A stretch of DNA of 26,686 nt from JAUWOY01 sp034431315. GTDB taxonomy: Bacteria > Chloroflexota > Anaerolineae > VGOG01. A program made the translations under genes and the position numbers. The notes below the pieces were generated by a model. The model searched no databases and was not told the DNA's origin. It was given only the letters and a program-made list of their open reading frames with translations. The stretch lies in the NCBI GenBank assembly GCA_034431315.1, contig DAOUDK010000096.1, positions 1 through 26,686 on the forward strand, given 5' to 3'. Shown one piece after another: positions 15,326 through 23,237 of the stretch; positions within the stretch are counted from its first letter, which is position 1; each line of letters begins with the position of its first letter.

Positions 15326-16255
15326 AACTGCCACTTGAAATTGGGGATCCAAGAACAGCATCAACTCCAGGCCCCTGTCCAGATCAACCCTGGGGCTGTA
15401 ATCCAGCTTCTGTCGAGCTAGACCGATGTCGGCCACCAGCCGGGAGACGCCGCCGTTATCGGCCTGGCTGTAAAGGGGGTTGACTTCGCGGCCGATGGCC
15501 TGGGCTATTTTATCCACCAAATGGTTGATGCTTACCTCCTGGCCGCTCCCCACGTTGATGATGCGGTGATCCACGTCGGAGGCCGTGCCTGCTGCGGACA
15601 GGGCGTCCACCACGTCGTCAATGTAAACGAAGTCCCTGGTCTGGTTCCCGTCGCCAAAGACGATCAGCGAGCCGCCGCCCAGGGCCTGCTTGAGGAACTG
15701 GGGAATGACCGGAGCGTGGGAAGCGGGCACGAATTGCCCTGGCCCATAAGCGTTGAATATCCTGAGCACCACCGTCTCTATGCCGCAGAGGGCGCCGATG
15801 GTGGAGACGTAGTGCTCCGAGGCGATCTTGCTCACCGCGTAGGGCGAGCGAGGGTTGGGAATGGTTTGCTCGCTGACGGGCTGTTTGTCTTTTTCGCCGT
15901 AAACCGCTCCTGACGAGGCCAAGACCACTCTTTTCACCCCCGCGTCCCGCACGGCCTCCATGACGGCCACCGTACCGCCCACGTTCACGTCGTTGTAGTC
16001 GCGGGGATACAGAATGGATTCCGGGACGGAAACCCGCGCTGCCAGGTGGTAGACGCAATCCACATGCTGCAGCAGCGTCCAGAGCTTGGGGACATCTTTC
16101 ACGTCACCGCGGGTGAAGAGCACCTGGGAATCGAGGCGCGAAGGGTCGCCGGCACTGAGGTCATCCAAGACCCGCACGTGATGCCCTTCCCCAATCAAAC
16201 GATTTGCCAGGGCGGCGCCGATGAAACCAGCCCCGCCAGTGATCAGACATCGCAC
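15317..16255 (-). CDS. NAD-dependent sugar-nucleotide epimerase/dehydratase
   Basis: 312 residues, an extended short-chain dehydrogenase (GalE-like). It has the nucleotide-binding glycine motif TGGAGFIG (6-13), Asp-rich VLDDLSAGD, VYHLAARVSVPES, the catalytic SSGAVYG and YAVSK (Tyr-x3-Lys), and FNAYGPGQ in the substrate region. It probably interconverts UDP-hexoses for surface polysaccharide; the exact sugar is unknown. The start is a GTG with AAAGG 7 nt upstream. It follows pmbA by 100 bp and overlaps the downstream membrane protein gene by ATGA. Confidence 0.92.
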   Translation of the reverse strand: MRCLITGGAGFIGAALANRLIGEGHHVRVLDDLSAGDPSRLDSQVLFTRGDVKDVPKLWTLLQHVDCVYHLAARVSVPESILYPRDYNDVNVGGTVAVMEAVRDAGVKRVVLASSGAVYGEKDKQPVSEQTIPNPRSPYAVSKIASEHYVSTIGALCGIETVVLRIFNAYGPGQFVPASHAPVIPQFLKQALGGGSLIVFGDGNQTRDFVYIDDVVDALSAAGTASDVDHRIINVGSGQEVSINHLVDKIAQAIGREVNPLYSQADNGGVSRLVADIGLARQKLDYSPRVDLDRGLELMLFLDPQFQVAVDQ

Positions 16256-16313
16256 TTCTCAACCTTTCATGGGCCATTCGGAACAAAGTCCCAACTACTC
16301 CCGCCAGATTGTC

Positions 16314-16355
16314 TTGAACTTTGAGCTTTGAACTTTGAGCTTTGAGCTTTGAACT
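16314..16355. repeat. six heptamers (TTGARCT) abutting the pmbA stop codon
   Basis: TTGAACT, TTGAGCT, TTGAACT, TTGAGCT, TTGAGCT, TTGAACT without interruption, ending one base before the pmbA stop codon at 16356-16358. The same unit lies directly after the tldD stop. Confidence 0.9.
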
Positions 16356-17693
16356 TCAAAACTCTGTCGCTCCGGTGAACTCGAACTCGGCTAGCTTCAG
16401 GGCTGGGGTGCGGGTGCCGCCGAACCAGTTCTGTTGCAGCCTGGTCTCGCGGCTTACTAGCTCGACGTTGGCCAGCGCCTCTATGTAGCTCTGGGTAAAG
16501 CGGAGGTTCTTGATGGGATAGGCAATCTCGCCCTTCTCGACGAGAAAAGTCCCATCGCGGGTCATGCCGGTGATAATGGCCAGTTTGGGATGAACGGGGC
16601 GAGTGTAGTGGAAGCGAGTCACCCAGAGGCCCCGCTCCATCGAAGCCAGCATCTCCTCTTTGCTCGCCTCACCGGGCGCCATGAAGGTATGGGCGGGAAT
16701 GGGGCCGAAGGTGTTGGGAGAAGGCAGGCCGTGCCCGGTGGAAGCCTTCCCCTCTTTGCCAGCGGTGTAGGAATCGTACACCACCGCCTCGGCCACGCCT
16801 TCTTTGATCAGATCAACTCGCTGCCTCGGCACGCCCTCGAAGTCGAAGGGCATAGGCAGGCCCGTGGGGTCGAGGCCGTCATCCCAGATGGAGATGGCAT
16901 CGCTCACGATCTTTTTCCCGAAATTATCAATCATGAAGCTGCGCCCCTCCTGCACGGCCAAAGCGCCGAAGCCCAGGTAGGAGAACATGCCCATGAAGTC
17001 AGCTACGGCGTACTCTTCCAAGACGACTGGATAGCGGCCCGGCGGCATATCTCTGGGATGACGACTCCGGAGAGCCTTCTCCACTGCCTCGCGGCCCATC
17101 GCCTCGGTGTTGATGTCTCCCACTTTCCAGGCTGTGGCCTCAGCGTAACCAGAGCTGTCGTCGCTCATGATGACGGTGTTGATGTCGGCCGAGGTGCTGG
17201 CGTGGTAAGCGAAGACGCCCAGGGAGTTGGCCACCACCAACTCGCCAGCGCCCGTGGTGAAGGCCCCCGAAGCGATCAGCCCGTTGTCTACAGCCTGTCG
17301 GCAGATCACGCCCACGGCCTTAGCGCGAGCCTCAGGGCCGAAAGCCGCCGTGGCCTCGTCGAAGGCCTCGATTTCCGCAATAGGCGACGGGCTGGGCAAC
17401 GATGTGAAGTCGGGGTTATCGGGCTGGAGCTTGGCTATCGTCACGGCCCTCTCCACTACCCTTTCCAAAGCCTCCTGGCTCAGGTCGTTGATGGAAGCCA
17501 CCCCGATCTTCTTGCCCACCACGGTCCGCACTCTGAGGCCCACGTCTCGCTCGGCCACATTCTGGTGGATATAGGAACTTGCAAAGCGCGTCAGCCCGCT
17601 GTCCTCGCTCATGATAATCACTTCCGTCTGGTCGGCAGCGGACAGGGACAGGACTCGCTCGGCAATCTCGCGCATCTTTCTTTCACCTAGCAT
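16356..17693 (-). CDS. pmbA: TldD/PmbA-family protease subunit, PmbA (TldE) type
   Basis: 445 residues, normal for PmbA/TldE. In E. coli TldD and TldE form a heterodimeric protease that trims modified peptides and degrades unfolded substrates; the TldE subunit has no metal site. This protein lacks the HExxxH motif found in its neighbour, which identifies it as the TldE-like partner. Conserved stretches include the N-terminal RFASSYIHQNVAERDVGLRV and the C-terminal MTRDGTFLVEKGEIAYPIKN. AAAGGAG lies 5 nt before the ATG. It is 50 bp downstream of tldD on the same strand, so the two are probably co-expressed. Confidence 0.93.
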   Translation of the reverse strand: MLGERKMREIAERVLSLSAADQTEVIIMSEDSGLTRFASSYIHQNVAERDVGLRVRTVVGKKIGVASINDLSQEALERVVERAVTIAKLQPDNPDFTSLPSPSPIAEIEAFDEATAAFGPEARAKAVGVICRQAVDNGLIASGAFTTGAGELVVANSLGVFAYHASTSADINTVIMSDDSSGYAEATAWKVGDINTEAMGREAVEKALRSRHPRDMPPGRYPVVLEEYAVADFMGMFSYLGFGALAVQEGRSFMIDNFGKKIVSDAISIWDDGLDPTGLPMPFDFEGVPRQRVDLIKEGVAEAVVYDSYTAGKEGKASTGHGLPSPNTFGPIPAHTFMAPGEASKEEMLASMERGLWVTRFHYTRPVHPKLAIITGMTRDGTFLVEKGEIAYPIKNLRFTQSYIEALANVELVSRETRLQQNWFGGTRTPALKLAEFEFTGATEF

Positions 17694-17722
17694 TGTTGCT
17701 CCTTTCGTTGGAGGTTAGAGCT

Positions 17723-17743
17723 TTGAACTTTGAGCTTTGAACT
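17723..17743. repeat. three heptamers (TTGARCT) abutting the tldD stop codon
   Basis: TTGAACT, TTGAGCT, TTGAACT, ending at the base before the tldD stop codon (17744-17746); a decayed fourth unit precedes them. Sequence and placement match the array after pmbA. Confidence 0.85.
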
Positions 17744-19210
17744 TCATCTCATCACCCCCACCTGCACGTTCCTGAAGCGAGCGGGGGCCGTGCCGTGGCC
17801 CACGTGGGCACTCTGTGATGGCTGGCCCTTGCCGCAGTTGGGCGTGCCCCACACGTTCCAGTGCTTCTCGTTGCAGATGGCATCACAGCCCGCCCAGAAC
17901 CGTGGGGTGATGTCGGTGTAGGTGGCGTTCTTGTACAGTTGCCCCAGCTTGCCGTTCTTGATCTGGTAGGCTATCTCAGTGCCGAACTGGAAGTTGAGGC
18001 GCTTGTCGTCAATGCTCCAGCTCTTGTTCATCTCCATGTAGATGCCATCATCGGTATCGGCAATGAGGTCGTCGAAGTCCCATTCCCCTGGCTCCAGATT
18101 GATGTTGGTCATACGGATCAGCGGGATGCGGTTCCAGCCATCGGCCCTCATGCAGCCGTTGCTTTCCTGCCCAATCATGGCCGCTGTCTCCCGCGAGGTG
18201 AGGTAGCCGACGAACATGCCGTCCTGCACGATGGGCACCCGCTGGGCCGGCACCCCCTCATCGTCGTAACCAAACGTGCCCAGGCCGCCGGGGATAGTGC
18301 CGTCGGCGGTGATGTTGACGATCTCCGAGCCATAGCGGAACGTTCCCAGCTTCTCCGTGGTCAGGAAGCTGGTGCCGGCATAGCTGGCCTCGGTGCCGAA
18401 GACCCGATCCAGCTCAATGGGATGGCCGCAGGACTCGTGCACCTGCAGGGCCAATTGGGTAGCTCCCAGGATGATGGTGGTCACCAGGCTCGGACACTGG
18501 GGAGCCGTGAGCAGCGCCACCGCCTCCTCACCCACTCGCTGAGCGTTGCCCACGAGGTCTAGCTCCTCAATGAGCTCATAGCCGGCCGTCCCCTGGTGGC
18601 GGCCGAAGGAGTTGGGATAGCTTCTCTTCTGGACCTCGCCCTCGCCGACGGCTGTAGCCTCCAGGCCGCCCCCGCTCTCAATGATCTCCTGCTCGATGAA
18701 AGAGCCTTCGGAGCTGGCGAAAACCTTGCGCTCGCGAATAAACCGGAGGTTGGACTGAGCCACCACCACCCCCTTGGCCAGCCTCATCTCAGCATCGGCA
18801 GCCATGAGCAACTCGATTTTCTTTTCCATCGTCACCTGGAAAGGGTCTATTTTCACTGGCGTGCGGTAGGTGTCCACGTAGACAATGGGTGGGCCAATTC
18901 CAACTTCCAACTTCCAACCTCCAACTTCCAATTTGGTTTTGACCAGCGCGCTGGCCCTGGCTATCTCAACAGCGAGGGCAGTGACCCGTTCCACCTCTTC
19001 CAGTGAAAGAAGAGAACTGGAGGCAAAGCCCCAGGCTCCGTTGAGAATGACCCGCACCCCGAAGCCCTGGTTCTCGTCCTGGGAGAGGCCCTCCACCTTC
19101 CCGTTCTTGACCACGATGCCTTGGTTCTCCCGGCGCACGATCCGGACGTCGGCGTAAGTAGCGCCTTTGACCTCGGCCACGTTCAAAGCCCGATCAGTGA
19201 GTTCTCGCAA
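17744..19210 (-). CDS. tldD: TldD metalloprotease subunit
   Basis: 488 residues from the chosen start. The zinc-binding HESCGH motif is at 258-263 (QVHESCGHPIELDR), which marks the catalytic TldD subunit of the TldD/TldE protease. Other family blocks are GTFGYDDEGVPAQR and RMTNINLEPG. The start is a TTG with AGGAGG (19217-19222) 6 nt upstream; longer readings add about 36 residues unlike the family. Residues 93-104 (KLEVGGWKLEVG) come from a 7-bp repeat array at 18898-18932, an in-frame insertion in a surface-loop position. The gene leads the tldD-pmbA pair, and a promoter at 19498-19526 faces it. Confidence 0.93.
   Translation of the reverse strand: MRELTDRALNVAEVKGATYADVRIVRRENQGIVVKNGKVEGLSQDENQGFGVRVILNGAWGFASSSLLSLEEVERVTALAVEIARASALVKTKLEVGGWKLEVGIGPPIVYVDTYRTPVKIDPFQVTMEKKIELLMAADAEMRLAKGVVVAQSNLRFIRERKVFASSEGSFIEQEIIESGGGLEATAVGEGEVQKRSYPNSFGRHQGTAGYELIEELDLVGNAQRVGEEAVALLTAPQCPSLVTTIILGATQLALQVHESCGHPIELDRVFGTEASYAGTSFLTTEKLGTFRYGSEIVNITADGTIPGGLGTFGYDDEGVPAQRVPIVQDGMFVGYLTSRETAAMIGQESNGCMRADGWNRIPLIRMTNINLEPGEWDFDDLIADTDDGIYMEMNKSWSIDDKRLNFQFGTEIAYQIKNGKLGQLYKNATYTDITPRFWAGCDAICNEKHWNVWGTPNCGKGQPSQSAHVGHGTAPARFRNVQVGVMR
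18898..18932. repeat. five heptamers (TTCCAAC) within tldD
   Basis: TTCCAAC three times, then CTCCAAC and TTCCAAT. Read on the - strand they give KLEVGGWKLEVG in tldD. Related GTTGGAA-type units occur at 8941 and 14684. Confidence 0.9.
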
Positions 19211-19216
19211 TGCAAT

Positions 19217-19222
19217 CCTCCT
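19217..19222 (-). promoter_or_regulatory. Shine-Dalgarno site that fixes the TTG start of tldD
   Basis: AGGAGG on the - strand, 6 nt before the TTG at 19210. No other in-frame start nearby has a comparable site. Confidence 0.85.
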
Positions 19223-19329
19223 TTGATTGAATGATAGTTTGTGGGTAGAACACCTGCTGGGGTGTATGTCCCATGGCTCCGACAAATGTCCAGCCGATGA
19301 TAGCACAGCCGCAACCAAACTTCTGTGCG

Positions 19330-19365
19330 TGTCATTGCAAGGAAGCGGAGCGACGAAGCAATCTC
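19330..19365. repeat. REP-like unit (GTCATTGC..GAAGCAATCTC type)
   Basis: GTCATTGCAAGGAAGCGGAG followed by CGACGAAGCAATCTC matches a dispersed intergenic repeat (GTCATTGCGAG..GAAGCAATCTC) that I recall in many bacterial genomes. It lies in the tldD leader. Confidence 0.6.
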
Positions 19366-19497
19366 CAACCCGCGACGAAGGGAATTGCGTGCAACCTGCA
19401 GTTACCTTTCCCTGCGGTCGCTACTAAGAAACGGGTAGTGTTCAAACCGAACGCATGTACTATGGGTTTGGATTGGACACTTTTCTCCGATGAACTA

Positions 19498-19526
19498 ATT
19501 ATACTCGACTCCTCGAATCTGCGCAA
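19498..19526 (-). promoter_or_regulatory. sigma-70 promoter toward tldD
   Basis: On the - strand: TTGCGC (19521-19526), a 17-nt spacer, then a perfect TATAAT (19498-19503). It is the only good promoter seen before tldD and would start the tldD-pmbA-epimerase-membrane protein transcript. Confidence 0.65.
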
Positions 19527-19543
19527 GGAATGAATGCGATGAC

Positions 19544-19572
19544 TTGACGAATCAGGGCCTTAGTGCTATGCT
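19544..19572 (+). promoter_or_regulatory. sigma-70 promoter of the toroid/nucleotidyltransferase operon
   Basis: TTGACG (19544-19549), a 17-nt spacer, then TATGCT (19567-19572). It lies about 50 bp before the ATG at 19624, whose SD is GGAGG. Confidence 0.75.
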
Positions 19573-19623
19573 TTAGCTTGCGCCATTGATGGCCAGCACC
19601 CTGAACTTGTCGGAGGTGACCAA

Positions 19624-20829
19624 ATGCCTGATTGGCAGAACGTGTTGAATAACGATCCCATCCCCTGGCTGCTGGAGCCCGACTCTGAGAACCCCAGCGT
19701 GCGCTACTTCGCCCTGCGGGATTTGCTGGATCGCCCGGAGGATGATCCTGAAGTTGAAGCGGCCCGGGCAGTTATCATGAAAACCGGGCCGGTGCCGGCC
19801 ATTCTGGACGCCCAGTACCCCGACGGCTACTGGGTCAAGCCTGGCGGCGGCTATTCGCCCAAGTATCGTAGCACCGTCTGGCAGATCATCTTCCTGGCCG
19901 AGTTAGGAGCCGATCCATCTGATGAGCGAGTGCGGCGGGGCTGCGAGTACCTCTTGAGCTACTCTATCGCCGCTAACGGCGCATTCTCAGCCTACCAAAA
20001 GCCAGTGCCCAGCGGCTCCATCCCCTGCTTGAACGGCAACCTGCTGTACGCTTTGCAGCGCCTGGGCTACGCCGACGATCCGCGTGTGCAGGCGGCCCTC
20101 GATTGGCTGGTGCGGGCCATCACCGGCGAGGGGGAATTCCGCTACCTCAAGTCGGGCGCCAGCGGGCCGTGCTTTGCCTGCAGCGCCAACCAGGGGCAGC
20201 CCTGCGCCTGGGGCGCCAACAAAGCAATGAAGGCACTACTTGCGGTTCCACGGGAGCGGCGCACCCCGGCCGTGCAGCGTGCCCTCGAGGTCGGCGCCGA
20301 GTTCCTGCTCAGCCGCGACCCGGCTGTGGCCGACTACCCCTACACCAAGCGGGTTAGCTCGACCTGGTTCAAGTTCGGCTTCCCGCTGACCTACTGGAGC
20401 GATGTTCTGGAGACCACGGCGGTGCTGGTGGAACTGGGCTACGGCAGCGATCCACGGCTGGCCAATGCCTTCCAGTTCATCCTGAGCAAGCAGGACGCTC
20501 AAGGATGCTGGAAGCTGGAGAACTCGCTCGGCGGCAAAATGTGGGCCGACATCGAGGAGAAGGGAAAGCCCAGCAAGTGGGTCACATTACGTGCGCTGCG
20601 GGTTCTGAAACACGTCGCGCTGCAATTCGATCCCATTGACTGGCAGCAACTCCAGCTCCTTGCCCAGCTCACGCCAGCCCAGCGCACTCTGGCCATGATC
20701 CGGGCTGCGGAGTTCGTCCGGGCTGGCCTGCGGGGCGCGCTCCGCCGGCGCTTTCCAGACCTGTCCGACGAAGAGATCAACATGAAGGTGCTGACGCACC
20801 TGACACCGCTGCGAGGATTCAAGCTATGA
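19624..20829 (+). CDS. alpha/alpha-toroid (prenyltransferase/squalene cyclase-like) protein
   Basis: 401 residues. The protein is built of repeated helix pairs with QW-like ends (LDAQYPDGYW, ILSKQDAQGCWKLE), the pattern of the alpha6-alpha6 toroid shared by terpene cyclases and protein prenyltransferases. The DXDD-type cyclase motif is absent, so catalysis of terpene cyclisation is not claimed. Four cysteines (135, 183, 186, 194; two in FACSANQGQPC) could bind a metal. I recall relatives mislabelled as nitrogen fixation protein NifH; there is no P-loop or nitrogenase signature here. GGAGG lies 7 nt before the ATG. It heads an operon whose next two genes each overlap the one before by ATGA, so it probably works with the nucleotidyltransferase. 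Function is unknown. Confidence 0.8.
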   Translation: MPDWQNVLNNDPIPWLLEPDSENPSVRYFALRDLLDRPEDDPEVEAARAVIMKTGPVPAILDAQYPDGYWVKPGGGYSPKYRSTVWQIIFLAELGADPSDERVRRGCEYLLSYSIAANGAFSAYQKPVPSGSIPCLNGNLLYALQRLGYADDPRVQAALDWLVRAITGEGEFRYLKSGASGPCFACSANQGQPCAWGANKAMKALLAVPRERRTPAVQRALEVGAEFLLSRDPAVADYPYTKRVSSTWFKFGFPLTYWSDVLETTAVLVELGYGSDPRLANAFQFILSKQDAQGCWKLENSLGGKMWADIEEKGKPSKWVTLRALRVLKHVALQFDPIDWQQLQLLAQLTPAQRTLAMIRAAEFVRAGLRGALRRRFPDLSDEEINMKVLTHLTPLRGFKL

Positions 20830-21494
20830 GCATCCTGGGGTTCTACTTCGACATTGTGCGTGCGTTGGAAGAAATCGGTGCACCGTACATGCTCGTAGGT
20901 GCCTTCGCCGGATCGGCCTTTGGTATCACCCGGGCGACGTTCGATGTGGACATGCTGGTCAACCTGCTAGAGCCGCACTTCAACGCTTTGGCGCGTCGCT
21001 TTCCCCCGCCGCGCTATTACGCCGATCCGGAACAAATGCGCAACTCCACACGCCTGGGGATCATGTTCAACATTATTGATATGAACCAAGGGGTCAAGGC
21101 CGATCTTGTTCCCTTGTCCGGTAGTCCAGGCTATCGTGAAGCGTTTGCACGGCGCGCCCGCCGAACCTTCCAAGACGAGAGTGGAAACGAATTTGCGGCC
21201 TGGTGTGCCCGCTCTGAGGACATCATCCTGGGCAAGCTCATGGCGTGGCAGGAAGGTCGTTCAGCCAAGCACCCGTCCGATATCCGGGAGATGTTGGTGT
21301 TCATTCTCAGCGGACTGGGCGATGAGGAACTGGATCTGAACTATATCTCAACGCGAGCGGTCCGACTGGGAACCGAGGTGGCAGAGCTCTGGCAAATGCT
21401 GTTCAATCAGGCGCGGGCAGAGATCGCAGGCCGGGATCAAGCAACAAAAAAGTCGGGTAGTGAAAAGAGAACATACGGGAGGAATAAGCTATGA
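20826..21494 (+). CDS. nucleotidyltransferase-fold protein (AbiEii/DUF6036-like)
   Basis: 222 residues. YMLVGAFAGSAFGITRATFD then VDML carries the polymerase-beta nucleotidyltransferase signature, with metal-binding Asp40 and Asp42; Asp93 in VKADLVPL is a plausible third ligand. The later SEDIILGKLMAWQEGRSAKH segment is typical of the AbiEii-like group, whose members transfer nucleotides to tRNA or proteins, often as toxins. No AbiEi-type antitoxin is next to it. Instead it is held by ATGA overlaps between the toroid gene and the acidic 126-residue gene. The C-terminus is Lys/Arg-rich (KKSGSEKRTYGRNKL). It may modify a substrate presented by its neighbours, but this is inference. Confidence 0.8.
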   Translation: MSILGFYFDIVRALEEIGAPYMLVGAFAGSAFGITRATFDVDMLVNLLEPHFNALARRFPPPRYYADPEQMRNSTRLGIMFNIIDMNQGVKADLVPLSGSPGYREAFARRARRTFQDESGNEFAAWCARSEDIILGKLMAWQEGRSAKHPSDIREMLVFILSGLGDEELDLNYISTRAVRLGTEVAELWQMLFNQARAEIAGRDQATKKSGSEKRTYGRNKL

Positions 21495-21871
21495 CAACGA
21501 CAGGGGAATTGTCCCGCCTGACAGAAGCCACTGTTCAGGAGATCCAACTGGAGCTGATCCGCCGCCATCAACACAACTACTTCGAGGGTGAGGAAGTGGC
21601 AGAGGATCTGACGGCCCATCGGGAGTGGTGGGAAGCTGTCCTGATGGACACGAGCGCTGGTCTGGTCAAGCTCCGCGATCTGGAGAAAAACCTCTGGAAC
21701 GTGGACACCTTGTACATCCTGGCGACCAACGAACTCAGCGCCAGGCGACTGGCTCGACTGGGTGAGAGGTGGCTAGCCGACACGGTCTCCGTCTACGAGG
21801 AAGAGGAGACAGAGCGGGAGCTGGGCGGCGGCATCGAGCAACAGCGGCTGGTCACGATGTGGTGGGATTAG
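21491..21871 (+). CDS. small acidic conserved hypothetical protein
   Basis: 126 residues with no domain I can name. The protein is acidic, mostly helical, and contains FEGEEVAEDLTAHREWWEAV, VKLRDLEKNLWNVDTLYIL and an aromatic C-terminus (TMWWD). I have a recollection of similar unnamed proteins ending in WWD in Chloroflexota genomes. It overlaps the nucleotidyltransferase gene by ATGA, which implies coupled translation and a joint role, possibly as inhibitor or partner. The SD GGAGG overlaps the end of the upstream gene. Confidence 0.75.
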   Translation: MTTTGELSRLTEATVQEIQLELIRRHQHNYFEGEEVAEDLTAHREWWEAVLMDTSAGLVKLRDLEKNLWNVDTLYILATNELSARRLARLGERWLADTVSVYEEEETERELGGGIEQQRLVTMWWD

Positions 21872-21900
21872 CTGCGGAGAGTGAGAAGTCGAGATGTACA

Positions 21901-22902
21901 ATGACAGACATCCTTAAAACAGCAGCCTATGGCGGCGCGGGCTGGTTGCCACGCACGGCCTCCCTGCGCCAGGAGATTGGAGGGGTCTGGGGGGCGTGCG
22001 GCGTGGCGACGGAGTGGTCGCCGCTCAAGGCGGTGCTGCTCCACCGGCCCGGTCCGGAGCTGGAAGAAGTGGCCGACCCGGACGCGGCTCAAATGCTCGC
22101 CCCGCTGGATGCCAGCCGGGCGCGGCAGCAGCACGACGCCCTGGCCCAGGCCTATCGGGACGCCGGCGTCACCGTGCACTACGTCGAGCCGGCCGCCTGT
22201 GGTGAGCACCATCGAACCAAGATGCCGCCCCCCAACCTGATTTTTGTGGCCGACCTGATGTTCATGACGCCGGAAGGGGCGATCGTGGGGCGACCGGCAT
22301 CCACCGTGCGGGCTGGTGAGGAGCGATTCGTCGCTCGGCGGCTGGCCGATCTGGGGGTGCCCATCCTGCGCAGCGTGCGCGGGCGGGGAACCTTCGAGGG
22401 GGCGGACGCGCTCTGGATTGATCCGCAGACCGCTTTGGTGGCGACGGGGATGCGGACCAATGCCGAGGGTGCGGCGCAGGTGGCGGGCCTGCTGCGGGAG
22501 ATGGGCGTCGAGGTGGTCCGGGTCGGGCTTCCCTACGGGGCGATGCACCTGATGGGGACGCTGCGCTTCGCCGACCGGGACCTGGCCATCGCCTGGCCGG
22601 GGCGCGTGCCCTATGCCGTCGTGGATGCGCTGCGAGCACGCGGCTACACCGTCCTCTTCATACCGGACGAGGGGGAGGCCAAACGCGGGATGTCGCTCAA
22701 CTTTGTAACGCTGGGTCCCCGGCGGATACTGATGGCGGCCGGTAATCCCATCACCCAGGCGTTCTACGAGGATGTTGGCATCGCCTGCCAGGTAGTCGAG
22801 GTGGACGAGATCCTCAAGGCAGCCGGCGGCATCGGCTGCGCCACCGGCATCGTGGAGCGGGAGACGATAGTGAATCTGAGTGGGAGGGAGCGTTCAAGAT
22901 GA
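21901..22902 (+). CDS. amidinotransferase / arginine-deiminase superfamily enzyme
   Basis: 333 residues. It shows the guanidino-modifying enzyme pattern: N-terminal WSPLKAVLLHRPGPE, the GRGTFEGADAL block with Glu166, His216 in YGAMHLMGTL, and a C-terminal Cys313 in GGIGCATG as the likely nucleophile. This Glu/His/Cys arrangement is that of dimethylarginine dimethylaminohydrolases, arginine deiminases and glycine amidinotransferases. The substrate is probably arginine or a derivative, but which reaction it performs is open. The ATG at 21901 starts right before the conserved part; a longer reading from 21769 would overlap the previous gene and look unlike the family. The SD is weak (GAG 7 nt upstream). 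It ends with an ATGA overlap to the 56-residue ORF. Confidence 0.85.
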   Translation: MTDILKTAAYGGAGWLPRTASLRQEIGGVWGACGVATEWSPLKAVLLHRPGPELEEVADPDAAQMLAPLDASRARQQHDALAQAYRDAGVTVHYVEPAACGEHHRTKMPPPNLIFVADLMFMTPEGAIVGRPASTVRAGEERFVARRLADLGVPILRSVRGRGTFEGADALWIDPQTALVATGMRTNAEGAAQVAGLLREMGVEVVRVGLPYGAMHLMGTLRFADRDLAIAWPGRVPYAVVDALRARGYTVLFIPDEGEAKRGMSLNFVTLGPRRILMAAGNPITQAFYEDVGIACQVVEVDEILKAAGGIGCATGIVERETIVNLSGRERSR

Positions 22903-23069
22903 CCCAGGGTAATGACTGCACTTCCCCCGAATCGCTGCTAACCCTGCTCAAAGAGCGGCGCAGCATCCGCCGCGAGATGGACAAGCACGTCAAGAACACG
23001 TACCTGAAAAAGGTGCGGGCCCCCATTGGCGTCAAGAGCACGCTGCTGGCGTGGATGGAACTGGTGTAG
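22899..23069 (+). CDS. 56-residue ORF, possible nitroreductase-type remnant
   Basis: It starts in an ATGA overlap with the amidinotransferase gene, and GGGAGG lies 9 nt upstream. The product is basic: the first half includes SLLTLLKERRSIRR, much like the N-terminus of nitroreductases (LL..RRSIR), but the continuation EMDKHVKNTYLKKVRAPIGV does not match them. The stop codon lies in a short repeat dyad (23066-23089). It could be a truncated gene, or a genuine small protein translated with its neighbour. Confidence 0.45.
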   Translation: MTQGNDCTSPESLLTLLKERRSIRREMDKHVKNTYLKKVRAPIGVKSTLLAWMELV

Positions 23070-23089
23070 CGAATTGCGAATTGCGCTAC
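23066..23089. repeat. dyad with two AATTGCG heptamers
   Basis: GTAGCG, AATTGCG, AATTGCG, CTAC. The outer GTAGCG/CGCTAC arms pair, and the core is a 7-bp tandem repeat. It contains the stop codon of the 56-residue ORF. Confidence 0.6.
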
Positions 23090-23203
23090 CGTCCTGCAAT
23101 CCCGATGGGCCTCGGGCTCGAGCCGCTACGCTTATAGGAGACCTTTGCCCAAGTCTGACGCCGGGTTTGGCGATGGGGAGTGGCGGTGGTGAGTTGAATA
23201 GAG

Positions 23204-23209
23204 TATAAT
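23204..23209 (+). promoter_or_regulatory. -10 element of the UPF0175/DUF3368 operon
   Basis: A perfect TATAAT, 29 nt before the ATG at 23238. The base pattern 17 nt upstream (TGGCGG) is a poor -35, so the promoter may need an activator or be autoregulated, as is usual for toxin-antitoxin pairs. Confidence 0.5.
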
Positions 23210-23237
23210 CAAGCACGAGATTAACTGGGAGATAAAG

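Larger units (their letters stand above)
19211..19623. other. 413-bp divergent intergenic region
   Basis: It separates tldD (-) from the toroid-protein gene (+) and holds no convincing gene. It contains the tldD SD, a REP-like unit (19330-19365), and a promoter on each strand (19498-19526 and 19544-19572) spaced back-to-back by 17 bp. Because of that layout tldD would have a leader of about 280 nt; no known riboswitch was recognised in it. Confidence 0.7.

Noticed and set aside
16590..17690. 366-codon open frame on the + strand
   Set aside because: Antisense to pmbA, which is well supported. The product has no recognisable motif and is rich in His and Gly, a typical shadow.
19624..20829. Annotation as nitrogen fixation protein NifH
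   Set aside because: Relatives may carry that label, but there is no P-loop, no nitrogenase iron-protein cysteine pattern and no nif gene nearby; the repeats are those of an alpha/alpha toroid.
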